Origin: JAMZMI01 sp039944535
GTDB taxonomy: Bacteria > Bacteroidota > Bacteroidia > Cytophagales > Cyclobacteriaceae
NCBI GenBank assembly: GCA_039944535.1
Contig: JBDUYP010000007.1
Span: forward strand, 186,001-250,000
Direction: 5' to 3'
DNA: 64,000 bases
Shown: positions 7,768-15,839 of the stretch, in pieces
Layout: the number at the start of each line of letters is the position of its first letter
How positions within the stretch are numbered: position 1 is the stretch's first letter
The notes under the pieces: model-generated
Database searches by the model: none
What the model saw: only the letters and a program-made list of their open reading frames with translations
Told to the model about the DNA's origin: nothing
Made by a program: the position numbers and the translations under genes

Positions 7768-7782
7768 AGCACTCAGAGTGCT
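7768..7782. promoter_or_regulatory. 15-bp palindrome in the cysS leader
   Basis: AGCACTC and GAGTGCT flank a single central A, about 30 bp upstream of the cysS start and inside the leader predicted for its transcript. It could be a protein site or a short RNA hairpin; no T run follows on the minus strand. Confidence 0.35.
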
Positions 7783-7804
7783 TTATGGATTGTTATTAAG
7801 CTAA

Positions 7805-7835
7805 TTTGAAATGAGTATTTTTTCTGTTAGCTTTG
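7805..7835 (+). promoter_or_regulatory. Promoter for rimP-nusA-infB
   Basis: TTTG (7805-7808), a 19-bp spacer and TAGCTTTG (7828-7835) match the TTTG / TAnnTTTG consensus fully and have the same spacing as the rpsU promoter. Initiation near 7842 would leave a leader of about 55 nt that contains the hairpin at 7861. Confidence 0.65.
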
Positions 7836-7840
7836 CAACG

Positions 7841-7872
7841 CAAATATAGAATTAAGGTTCGAGGGGACGCAA
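7841..7872 (-). promoter_or_regulatory. Candidate cysS promoter facing the rimP promoter
   Basis: On the minus strand TATATTTG (7841-7848) fits the -7 consensus, with TTG at 7870-7872 after a 21-bp spacer. The -7 boxes of this promoter and the rimP promoter lie 5 bp apart and point at each other, so both could not be occupied at once. The -33 half is weak. Confidence 0.42.
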
Positions 7873-7885
7873 GTCCCCTCTTTTT
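7861..7885 (+). terminator. Terminator-like hairpin in the rimP leader (possible attenuator)
   Basis: GAGGGGAC (7861-7868) pairs perfectly with GTCCCCTC (7873-7880) around a GCAA tetraloop and is followed by five T residues. It lies downstream of the rimP promoter and 11 nt before the rimP ATG, so it interrupts the leader rather than ending a gene. It has the form of an intrinsic terminator used for attenuation. Confidence 0.65.
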
Positions 7886-7896
7886 ATTATTAACCT

Positions 7897-8367
7897 ATGG
7901 TTGAGGGCAAGAAGCCGGAAGACGAAATAAGGAGCCAGGTAGAGGGATTTATTGCAGAGGATCCATCACTTTTTATAGTGGACGTGAAACTCAAGGGAAA
8001 CTTCGGAAATCAGCGTTTGGTAATTGCTTTGGATGGTGATAACGGAGTTAGCATTGAAACATGTGTCTCTGTGAGCCGAAGACTGTCTGCGTTCCTTGAG
8101 GAAAATGACCTGATTGATGGTAAATACCATCTCGAGGTGACTTCCGCAGGGGTTGATTATCCTCTGCAGACTTTGAGACAATACACCAAAAATGTAGGAA
8201 GATCAATAAGGGTTAAGACGAAGGACGGATCGAAAATGGAAGGTGAGTTGAAGGAAGTGGAAGAAGGCAAAATTTCTATTTTGATCAAGGAAAAAAAGAA
8301 AGAAGAGGTTGTAGAGATCAATCTTGAAGATATAGATAGTACAAAGGTTTTAGTTTCATTTAAGTAA
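7897..8367 (+). CDS. rimP: Ribosome maturation factor RimP
   Basis: The 156-residue protein has the RimP layout: an N-terminal alpha/beta domain with RLVIALDGDNGVSIETCVSVSR, the link YHLEVTSAGVDYPL (normally SPG, here SAG), and a C-terminal SH3-like barrel. RimP helps assemble the 30S subunit. It heads the rimP-nusA-infB cluster found in most bacteria, with nusA starting 1 bp after its stop. Expression probably depends on the upstream promoter and the leader hairpin. Confidence 0.93.
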   Translation: MVEGKKPEDEIRSQVEGFIAEDPSLFIVDVKLKGNFGNQRLVIALDGDNGVSIETCVSVSRRLSAFLEENDLIDGKYHLEVTSAGVDYPLQTLRQYTKNVGRSIRVKTKDGSKMEGELKEVEEGKISILIKEKKKEEVVEINLEDIDSTKVLVSFK

Positions 8368-8368
8368 T

Positions 8369-9610
8369 ATGGATAACGGAATTTTAATTGAGTCGTTTGC
8401 TGATTTTGCAAGAGGTAAGAACATTGATCGACCTACCATGATCAGGATTCTTGAGGATGTATTTCGCACAATGATCCGAAAAAAATATAAGGTTGATGAT
8501 AACTTCGACATTATTATAAATACAGACAATGGTGATCTGGAAATTTGGAGATTTAGGGAAATCGTTGATGACAACTCTGAAGACATCTGGGATCATGACA
8601 AAATCAGCCTTTCTGAAGCTCGTGAGATAGAGCCAGATTTTGAAATAGGTGAAGAAGTTTCAGAAGAGATTAAGCTAATTGATTTTGGACGTAGAGCTGT
8701 GATGACAGCCCGCCAGACATTGATCCAGAAAATCAAGGATCTGGAAAAGGATATTCTTTTTGATAAATACAAAGAGCTGGTTGGTGAGATTATCGTTGGT
8801 GAAGTTTATCAGACACTGAGTCGTGAAGTACTGCTTATCGACGGTGAAGGCAATGAGCTAAACCTGCCAAAGCAAGAACAAATCTCCAAAGACAGATACC
8901 GCAAGGGAGACTCAGTGCGAGCCATAGTCCACAGGGTTGAAATGGTCAATGGAAATCCCAAGATCATCCTTTCCCGCACATCACCTACATTCCTTGAAAG
9001 GCTGTTCGAAAGTGAAGTACCGGAAGTGTATGACGGCTTGATCACAATCAAGAAAGTAGTTCGTGAGCCTGGAGAAAGAGCTAAAGTTGCGGTAGAATCT
9101 TATGATGATAGAATTGACCCGGTAGGAGCATGTGTAGGTATGAAAGGATCTCGTATTCACTCTATCGTTCGCGAGCTTCAAAACGAAAATATTGATGTTA
9201 TTAACTTTACAGATAATCTGGAGCTGTATATAGCCAGAGCATTGAGCCCGGCTAAGATTCAGAGCATGAAAATCAGTGAAGAAAAAGACCGTGTTTCCGT
9301 GTACTTGAAGCCTGATCAGGTTTCATTGGCCATAGGTAAAGGTGGTCAAAATATAAAATTAGCCTCCAGACTTGTAGGTTTGGAGATAGATGTTTTCAGA
9401 GAGTTGGGAGAGTTCGAGGATGAAGATGTTGACATCAACGAATTTGCAGACGAAATTGAAGATTGGGTTATTGATGAGTTGAAAAGAATCGGTTTGGATA
9501 CAGCCAAAAGCGTTTTGACGCTTACAAAAGAGGAGCTTGTGCGCAGAACGGATCTTGAAGAAGAAACCATCGATTACGTGCTGAAGATATTTAAGCAAGA
9601 ATTTGAATAA
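8369..9610 (+). CDS. nusA: Transcription termination/antitermination factor NusA
   Basis: At 413 residues this is the usual Bacteroidota NusA. It has an RNA polymerase-binding N-terminal domain (to about 125, with FGRRAVMTARQTLIQKI), an S1 domain, then two KH domains. The GACVGMKGSRIHSIVREL and LAIGKGGQNIKLASRL loops are clear. A short acidic tail (about 345-413) contains one helix-hairpin-helix unit instead of the two acidic repeats of E. coli. NusA binds RNA polymerase at hairpins and modulates pausing and termination. It lies between rimP and infB. Because NusA acts on such hairpins, feedback on the leader hairpin is an attractive idea. Confidence 0.96.
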   Translation: MDNGILIESFADFARGKNIDRPTMIRILEDVFRTMIRKKYKVDDNFDIIINTDNGDLEIWRFREIVDDNSEDIWDHDKISLSEAREIEPDFEIGEEVSEEIKLIDFGRRAVMTARQTLIQKIKDLEKDILFDKYKELVGEIIVGEVYQTLSREVLLIDGEGNELNLPKQEQISKDRYRKGDSVRAIVHRVEMVNGNPKIILSRTSPTFLERLFESEVPEVYDGLITIKKVVREPGERAKVAVESYDDRIDPVGACVGMKGSRIHSIVRELQNENIDVINFTDNLELYIARALSPAKIQSMKISEEKDRVSVYLKPDQVSLAIGKGGQNIKLASRLVGLEIDVFRELGEFEDEDVDINEFADEIEDWVIDELKRIGLDTAKSVLTLTKEELVRRTDLEEETIDYVLKIFKQEFE

Positions 9611-9644
9611 GCGCTATTATATTTTATAAGAGCAAAAAAATTAT

Positions 9645-12488
9645 ATGGCAGAAGAAAAAACTCAACGGTTAAGCCAGGTAGCTAGAAAATTAAACGTAGG
9701 ACGTGGAACCATACTTGATTTCCTTTCAGAGAAAGGCTATGAAGTGGATAGCAGTCCTAACTCCAAAATCACGCACGAGCAATATGTGCTTTTGGCGCGT
9801 GAGTTTGCTGCGTCAGCTTTAGATAAGGAGGAAGCTTCCGGGTTGACTATTGGCTCAAGCCATAGTGATAACCTTGTTATCAAATCTGAGACGGCAGACA
9901 AGCCGAAGAGCAGTTCCGACGATGAGGAGGTCCTCATCAAGGACAACAGCGCGGTTACTCCCGAGGAAAAGAGCGATTCCATTTCTGGAAAAACGGTTCT
10001 TGAGGGCCCTAAAGTAGTCGGTAAAATCGATCTGGATCAGGTAGGTAAGAAGGCAAAAGAGGAGCCTAAACAAGAGCCAAAAGTAGAGGAGGCTAAGCCA
10101 GAACCAAAAGCAGAAGAGCCTAAGAAAGAGGAGCCAGCTAAACCTGCAGAACCTAAGGCAGAGGAGCCGCCAAAAACGGTAGAGCCTCCGAAGAAGCAAG
10201 AAGAGCCGAAAGTTGAGGCCAAAAAAGAGGAGACACCCGCACCGGCCCAGGAGAAAGAAAAAGAAAAAAAGGCAGAGGAAACAAAGCCGGAAGCGCCGAA
10301 AAAGCCTGTTGTAGAAGAAGATAAAAAGCAGGATAAGATTATTGAAGCAAAGGCGGACTCTTTAAAAGGACTTACAGTTTTGGGTAAAATTGAATTACCT
10401 AAAGACAAGCCTAAGCCTGTTGCATCTTCAGATCAGGATAAGGATAGAAAGAAAAAACGCCCTAGAAAACGCATTAGCAGTGCTGGCGGAGGTGATAGAC
10501 GTCCGAACGATAGAGGAGGTGGACAAGGAAGACCTGGTGGAAATCGTGGAGGAAGAGATACCCGAAAAACCGAGGAGCTTTCTGACAAAGAAATCCAGGA
10601 CAAAATCAAGGCAACTTTGGCCAAACTGAGTGGAGGAAGCCAATCCTCGACCGGAAATAGATCTAAGTATAGAAAAGATAAGCGTTCTGCTAAAGCCGAG
10701 GCTGAGGAGGAGAGAATCCAAGCGGAAAACGAAGAATCAAAAATCTTAAAAGTTACCGAGTTTATCTCAGCGAGTGACCTTGCTTCACTGATGGACGTAT
10801 CGGTGAACGACGTGATTTCCACGTGTATGAGCTTGGGTATGTTCGTCTCGATCAACCAACGACTGGATGCAGAATCTATCACGGTGATTGCCGATGAGTT
10901 TGGGTTTGATGTATCCTTTACTTCGTCTGATGAGGAAGTTGAAGTTATTGAGGAAGAAGATACAGAAGAGCAGCTTTTGGATCGTGCACCTATTGTAACC
11001 ATCATGGGTCACGTGGATCACGGTAAGACATCCCTTTTGGATTACATTCGGGATGCCAAAGTAACTGAAGGTGAGGCCGGTGGTATCACTCAGCACATTG
11101 GTGCGTATGATGTGATGACTGAAGGCGGAAAGCGAGTAGCTTTCCTTGATACACCAGGTCACGAGGCATTTACAGCCATGAGAGCACGTGGAGCTAAAAT
11201 CACGGATATCGCGATTATCGTGATTGCGGCTGATGATGCCGTCATGCCACAGACTAAAGAGGCAATCAACCACGCACAGGTAGCTGGCGTGCCAATAGTC
11301 ATTGCGATCAATAAGGTAGATAGACCAAATGCCAATCCTGATAAAATTAAGGAAGAGCTTTCTGGTATCAACATTCTGGTTGAGGACTGGGGGGGTAAAT
11401 ACCAATGCCAGCATGTGTCGGCTAAGACCGGAGAAGGTATAGATGAGCTTTTGGATAAGGTGCTTTTGGAAGCTGAACTCCTTGAACTTAAGGCCAACCC
11501 TAATAAGGGAGCTGTCGGAACAGTAGTAGAGGCGTCTCTTGATAAGGGGCGTGGATATGTGACTACTCTGATGGTTCAGGCCGGTGTTATGAAAGTTGGA
11601 GATGTAGTGCTTGCTGGCTCTCACTTCGGTAAGGTGAAAGCCATGTTTGACCATAGAGGTAAAAAACTCAAAGAAGCAGGGCCATCCACGCCAGTGTTGA
11701 TGCTCGGTTTGGGAGGTGCGCCTCAGGCTGGTGAGCGCTTCAACGTTATGGAAAGTGATCGTGAAGCAAGAGAGATTGCTGTGAAACGTGAGCAAATTCA
11801 GCGTGAACAATCAATCAGAACTAAGAAACACATTACGCTTGATGAGATTGGTAGAAGACTGGCAATTGGTAGCTTTAAGGAACTCAATGTCATCGTAAAA
11901 GGTGATGTGGATGGTTCTATTGAAGCACTTTCCGATTCCCTATTGAAGCTTTCTACTGACGAAGTTCAGGTAAATATCATTCATAAGGCAGTGGGTCAGA
12001 TATCAGAATCCGACGTATTGTTGGCATCTGCATCTGATGCCGTGATTGTTGGTTTCCAGGTGAGACCTTCAACCCAAGCTAGAAGAACAGCTGAAAACGA
12101 AGAGATCGAGATTAGACTTTACTCAATTATCTACGACGCTATCAACGATGTGAAAGATGCCATGGAAGGTATGCTTGAGCCTACATCTGAGGAAGTGATC
12201 ACTGGTAATATCGAGGTTAGAGAGGTGTTCAAAATCTCTAAGATTGGTACAGTTGCTGGATGTTATGTTACGGATGGTACAGTGAAGCGATCTAATCAGG
12301 TTCGACTTGTGAGAGATGGTATCGTAGTTTATACCGGAGAGATCAACCAACTGAAACGATTTAAAGATGATGTAGGTGAAGTGAAGAAGGGATACGAGTG
12401 TGGTGTTTCCATCAAAAACTTCAACGACATTAAAGAGGGTGATGTAATTGAAGGCTTTGAAGAGAAGGAAGTAAAACGAACCCTTTAA
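9645..12488 (+). CDS. infB: Translation initiation factor IF-2
   Basis: The 947-residue GTPase delivers initiator tRNA to the 30S subunit. A short IF2 N-terminal helix domain (about 1-50) is followed by a long Lys/Glu/Pro-rich low-complexity segment (about 120-250), a Gly/Arg-rich stretch near 280-305 and a second IF2-N domain near 365-420. The G domain has G1 (GHVDHGKTS, near residue 455), G3 (DTPGHEAF) and G4 (NKVDRP). Domains II-IV follow to the end. The long variable region is normal in Bacteroidota. It closes the rimP-nusA-infB operon and is followed by a terminator. Confidence 0.97.
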   Translation: MAEEKTQRLSQVARKLNVGRGTILDFLSEKGYEVDSSPNSKITHEQYVLLAREFAASALDKEEASGLTIGSSHSDNLVIKSETADKPKSSSDDEEVLIKDNSAVTPEEKSDSISGKTVLEGPKVVGKIDLDQVGKKAKEEPKQEPKVEEAKPEPKAEEPKKEEPAKPAEPKAEEPPKTVEPPKKQEEPKVEAKKEETPAPAQEKEKEKKAEETKPEAPKKPVVEEDKKQDKIIEAKADSLKGLTVLGKIELPKDKPKPVASSDQDKDRKKKRPRKRISSAGGGDRRPNDRGGGQGRPGGNRGGRDTRKTEELSDKEIQDKIKATLAKLSGGSQSSTGNRSKYRKDKRSAKAEAEEERIQAENEESKILKVTEFISASDLASLMDVSVNDVISTCMSLGMFVSINQRLDAESITVIADEFGFDVSFTSSDEEVEVIEEEDTEEQLLDRAPIVTIMGHVDHGKTSLLDYIRDAKVTEGEAGGITQHIGAYDVMTEGGKRVAFLDTPGHEAFTAMRARGAKITDIAIIVIAADDAVMPQTKEAINHAQVAGVPIVIAINKVDRPNANPDKIKEELSGINILVEDWGGKYQCQHVSAKTGEGIDELLDKVLLEAELLELKANPNKGAVGTVVEASLDKGRGYVTTLMVQAGVMKVGDVVLAGSHFGKVKAMFDHRGKKLKEAGPSTPVLMLGLGGAPQAGERFNVMESDREAREIAVKREQIQREQSIRTKKHITLDEIGRRLAIGSFKELNVIVKGDVDGSIEALSDSLLKLSTDEVQVNIIHKAVGQISESDVLLASASDAVIVGFQVRPSTQARRTAENEEIEIRLYSIIYDAINDVKDAMEGMLEPTSEEVITGNIEVREVFKISKIGTVAGCYVTDGTVKRSNQVRLVRDGIVVYTGEINQLKRFKDDVGEVKKGYECGVSIKNFNDIKEGDVIEGFEEKEVKRTL

Positions 12489-12510
12489 GGGTTTTTAAAA
12501 TAGAATTGGA

Positions 12511-12537
12511 AAGCAGGTCTTTAGGCCTGCTTTTTTT
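12511..12537 (+). terminator. Intrinsic terminator after infB
   Basis: An 8-bp stem (AGCAGGTC with GGCCTGCT, one G-U pair) with a TTTA loop is followed by seven T residues. A smaller palindrome, AACCCTT/AAGGGTT, overlaps the infB stop codon just upstream and may add to it. Confidence 0.85.
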
Positions 12538-12564
12538 GTTCCTTCAAAATGCAATAAATTGCCA

Positions 12565-12584
12565 TTGTCCATAAAAATGGACAA
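12565..12584. promoter_or_regulatory. Perfect palindrome upstream of the starch-locus regulator
   Basis: TTGTCCAT and ATGGACAA face each other across AAAA, ending 14 bp before the regulator's ATG. It is not followed by T residues. The symmetry suits a dimeric DNA-binding protein, possibly for autoregulation; an RNA hairpin at the ribosome landing site is the alternative. Confidence 0.45.
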
Positions 12585-12598
12585 ATCCGGGACGACCT

Positions 12599-15493
12599 AT
12601 GATCGGTAGAATATATTTCCTGACTCTGTCATTTATACTCCTTCGTTTCTCAGTTCCAGCTCAGGAAAGGGCTCCTTATGAGTATTATTCTTTCCCCAAT
12701 GTACAGGCCAATGAGGTTATAAAAGGTATTTGGAAAGATACCACCGGATACATTTGGCTTGCCACTGATTTGGGACTCATAGCCTACAATGGTCAGGAGA
12801 CCTCCATTTACTCCAAAGGCCTGAGTAGTCTGTACTCCAAAAAGCTTTTTGAACTTGAAGATAGCCGGCTAGTGGTTGTCAACGATAGTGGAATCCAATC
12901 TGTAATTCGATATACAGACTCTGTCTATTTCGAGCCAGCAATCTACAAAGGCGTGAACCTGGTAGAGTCGATTTTTTATCCAAAGTCTGTATTTATGGAC
13001 TCAAAGGAAGTGCTTTGGGTGGGAGAAAGTAACGCGATTGTAAGGATAGAAGATAAGGAGGAAGAGCGGTTTCTTCTGGGAAACAACTACAACTATCACC
13101 GTTCGTTTTCATTTGCCGAAGATGCTTTTGGCAATATATGGGCGGCCTCATTTAGTGGGCAGTTCCTGTCTTGGAATGCAAAAAGCAACAATTTTGATTC
13201 GATCGATATCCCAATGAAAGAGTACACAGGGATAGCCACATTCAAAGGGGACAACCTGGTCATTGGGGGAAATGATGGCATAGTGGTCGTCAGGGTGGAT
13301 AGCGACAAGCATATTGAACTTGTTGCAACACATACCGAAATAAAGGGCGTTTCTATCGTCAAACGTGTCAACGATCTGATCCTTATCGGAACATGGGACA
13401 GTGGGTTATATTATTTCAAGTTCGATGAAGGCCTTTCCGGGATTAAGAAATTCGAAGGTCCGGAATTCAACGATATAGTGGATCTGTACTACGATGAAAC
13501 GAATGATGAAATATGGATAGCAGGGAGCGAAAACATGGGTCTGTTGAAAAAGACCCCTTTCACACCATTCGGTGAAACAGGAAAGTATCGGATTGAATCT
13601 TTTGTCTATGATGATGATAAAAGCCTTTATTTCACTACCGGAGAGGAGCTGTATTTCCAACAGGGTAGAGATAAGGAAAAGGAGCTCGTCAAACTCGCGG
13701 AAGATTATTTCTTTACAGCCATACATCTTCAGGACGAAGATTTGTGGATAGGCGACCATCTCGGAAGGCTTTTTCAATATTCTACGGCAACAAATCGAAT
13801 CGAAGAGATCTATGCCGCCGGTATAGATTTCAACTTCATAAACCAAATCACCACCATAAATGAGTCAATATGGGTGACCAGTTCTTTGACGAATGTCATT
13901 GAGGTTGACAATACTGGAACGGTTAGGCATTTGGAAGATGCTTATGCCAATATCATTAGGCAGGCGCCCAGTGGGGAAATTTATATTGCGGGGGGAGGAT
14001 TGGAAAACATCTTGTCAAGATACAACCCCACCACACGACAGTTTGAAAAGCAGAAAATTGACATCAGATACTCTATCTCGGAGAATATGAGGGTGGAAGA
14101 CATAGCCTTTTCCGAGAGCCAGATCTTTTTGGCATCCAATGAGGGAGTCCTTATTGTAGAAAGTCAGGATGGGAATTATTACTCTGATAGTAAGGTGACA
14201 TTTGGCGAAACAGGCACTGCCAACTACTCGTGCAGAGCACTTGCATATATTGACGGGGGCTTGTGGATTGGAACCAATGAGGGAATCTTTTATTCGGAAG
14301 GAGACTGGAGCGTTCACTTCTCCACTGCCAGCGGCTTACCCTCCAGGCTGATCCGACACAGAGGGTTTTATTATGACGGCCAGGAGCTCACGGTAGCCAC
14401 AGCTAAAGGTATGGCCATACTCAATCCTTCTTCTATACAAACACACAAGACGCCTAAGCCGGTCATTGAAAGCTTTATAATAGGAGATCAGGCTCGATTT
14501 ACAGAAAACGACCTGGCCAATATACCAAACCAATCCAATCTTGAGATCTCGTTCAGGAGCTTCACATATCCGGGCTATGAAATACAGTATAGAACCAGAA
14601 TTCTGGGTATTAGTGAAGATTGGAACATTCCGTCAGGTAATCAGATCATTTCCTTGTTTGGAGTAGGGCGTGGCAACTATACACTTGAGGTGGAAGCCAA
14701 AAGTGTGGGGCAGATATGGAGCGATCCTGTTCGGCTCAATTTCCGAGTACTGAGTCCATGGTATATGCGCTGGTGGGCTGTTTTGCTGTTCGTTATGGTC
14801 GCTTTTGGAATAGTGGTCATTTCCATACGTGTCTATCACTACAACCTGATCAATCAAAAACAAAGGCTGCAAAAGCTCGTGGCTCAGGCCACCGAAGAAA
14901 TAGAGAAGCACAAAAATGAGATCATAGACCAACAAAATCATATCATTGAGCAAAAAGAAGAACTCTTAGACAAAAATGAAGCGGTATTTAAGGCTAGGCA
15001 GGCACTGACCGATGCTGATTTGAAATACCTTCAACTGAAGGAAAACCAGCTCAAAGATCAGGTGGAGTATAGAAACAAACAGATCACTACTCACACACTG
15101 AATATCATCCAAAAGAACGAGACACTTCTGCACCTTAAGGAGCAATTGGAAAAAGTAAGTAAATCAGTCGATAAAGCCTCCAATGCAGAGATTCGCAAAA
15201 CTATCCGGTTCATCGACGAAAGTTTCAAACAGGACAAAGACTGGGAGGATTTCAAACTTTACTTTGAGCAAATCTATACGGGATTCTATGCCAAGCTTAC
15301 TGCTACATGCCCGGAACTCACCAGTCATGACCTGAGGCACTGTGCCTTGATCAGGCTAAATCTGAGCAATCAGGAGTGCGCTTCTATTCTGGGAATCTCC
15401 CCGGAAAGCATCAAAGTATCCCGTGCTCGTATCCGCAAAAAAATCAAAACTGATCCCGGTAAAGGACTTACGGAGTTTATTTTATCTGTCTGA
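12599..15493 (+). CDS. Membrane-spanning propeller/Y_Y_Y sensor with C-terminal HTH (SusR-like)
   Basis: This 964-residue protein has a signal peptide and a large N-terminal region of beta-propeller repeats (about 30-640; repeated 'IW.G...GL' units such as GYIWLATDLGLIAYNG). A Y_Y_Y domain follows (about 650-720), then one transmembrane helix (about 726-750, WWAVLLFVMVAFGIVVISI), a long coiled coil (about 755-870) and a LuxR/sigma4-type HTH near 905-955 (NQECASILGISPESIKVSRA). It has no kinase or receiver domain. It resembles SusR-type regulators that sense sugars outside the cytoplasmic membrane and act directly on DNA. It sits immediately before the starch genes, so maltodextrin sensing is a strong inference. 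Confidence 0.85.
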   Translation: MIGRIYFLTLSFILLRFSVPAQERAPYEYYSFPNVQANEVIKGIWKDTTGYIWLATDLGLIAYNGQETSIYSKGLSSLYSKKLFELEDSRLVVVNDSGIQSVIRYTDSVYFEPAIYKGVNLVESIFYPKSVFMDSKEVLWVGESNAIVRIEDKEEERFLLGNNYNYHRSFSFAEDAFGNIWAASFSGQFLSWNAKSNNFDSIDIPMKEYTGIATFKGDNLVIGGNDGIVVVRVDSDKHIELVATHTEIKGVSIVKRVNDLILIGTWDSGLYYFKFDEGLSGIKKFEGPEFNDIVDLYYDETNDEIWIAGSENMGLLKKTPFTPFGETGKYRIESFVYDDDKSLYFTTGEELYFQQGRDKEKELVKLAEDYFFTAIHLQDEDLWIGDHLGRLFQYSTATNRIEEIYAAGIDFNFINQITTINESIWVTSSLTNVIEVDNTGTVRHLEDAYANIIRQAPSGEIYIAGGGLENILSRYNPTTRQFEKQKIDIRYSISENMRVEDIAFSESQIFLASNEGVLIVESQDGNYYSDSKVTFGETGTANYSCRALAYIDGGLWIGTNEGIFYSEGDWSVHFSTASGLPSRLIRHRGFYYDGQELTVATAKGMAILNPSSIQTHKTPKPVIESFIIGDQARFTENDLANIPNQSNLEISFRSFTYPGYEIQYRTRILGISEDWNIPSGNQIISLFGVGRGNYTLEVEAKSVGQIWSDPVRLNFRVLSPWYMRWWAVLLFVMVAFGIVVISIRVYHYNLINQKQRLQKLVAQATEEIEKHKNEIIDQQNHIIEQKEELLDKNEAVFKARQALTDADLKYLQLKENQLKDQVEYRNKQITTHTLNIIQKNETLLHLKEQLEKVSKSVDKASNAEIRKTIRFIDESFKQDKDWEDFKLYFEQIYTGFYAKLTATCPELTSHDLRHCALIRLNLSNQECASILGISPESIKVSRARIRKKIKTDPGKGLTEFILSV

Positions 15494-15515
15494 TCCAGTG
15501 TTAGCCCAGCAAAAA

Positions 15516-15620
15516 GGTTAACTAAAGGTTAACAAATCGTCCGATTGGTGTTAACCGCCTGCAAAAAAGGAAAGGCAAATTAGCCTCTTAAAAAAATAAC
15601 TTGTTAACCATCTGTTAACC
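15516..15620. promoter_or_regulatory. Cluster of five helically phased GTTAACC elements
   Basis: The core GTTAAC occurs at 15517, 15528, 15550, 15603 and 15614. With one flanking base every copy reads GTTAACC: the first two on the minus strand and the last three on the plus strand. Distances between cores are 11, 22, 53 and 11 bp, close to 1, 2, 5 and 1 turns of B-DNA. Protein bound to all of them would lie on one face. The best guess is an operator array for the adjacent regulator. Confidence 0.7.
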
Positions 15621-15697
15621 TCCCTTCTTTAGTAAAACCCCCTTTAATCAAAAATTGGGTGGTTATTGGAAAGTCGAGCTTGATAAACCGGCTTATT

Positions 15698-15712
15698 TCA
15701 GTGTCCCACTGA
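15698..15712. promoter_or_regulatory. Short palindrome between the repeat cluster and SusE/F-like gene
   Basis: TCAGTG and CACTGA flank TCC. The flanks TTAT and ATAA extend the symmetry imperfectly. It lies between the GTTAACC cluster and the likely promoter, so it could be a second protein site. Confidence 0.35.
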
Positions 15713-15839
15713 TAACCAAATGTACCCTTAGCTTTCATTAGACACTCAATTATGAATTTGATATTTGAAAAGCCAATTGTTCGGAAAGTCTTAATTCTGA
15801 CATAAAAAAAACGATTGCAAATATTAAATAACTAACTAA

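Larger units (their letters stand above)
15494..15839. other. 346-bp control region of the starch locus
   Basis: No protein gene is visible. The left part (15516-15620) holds five GTTAACC elements. The middle (15698-15712) holds a short palindrome. Imperfect -7-like sequences (TGAATTTG at 15753-15760 and GATATTTG at 15760-15767, each 7 of 8 to TAnnTTTG) lie 70-90 bp before the SusE/F-like start, so the promoter is probably there, downstream of the repeats. Confidence 0.6.

Noticed and set aside
10050..10330. Repetitive AAG/GAG/CC-rich tract as a tandem repeat or CRISPR
   Set aside because: It encodes the Lys/Glu/Pro-rich linker of IF-2, with no constant unit length or spacers. Such linkers are normal in this protein.
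10785..11810. A 341-codon minus-strand open frame opposite infB
   Set aside because: It lies wholly antisense to the conserved G domain and domain II of IF-2, and its translation is Cys/His/Ser-rich without any family features. It is a by-product of infB codon use.
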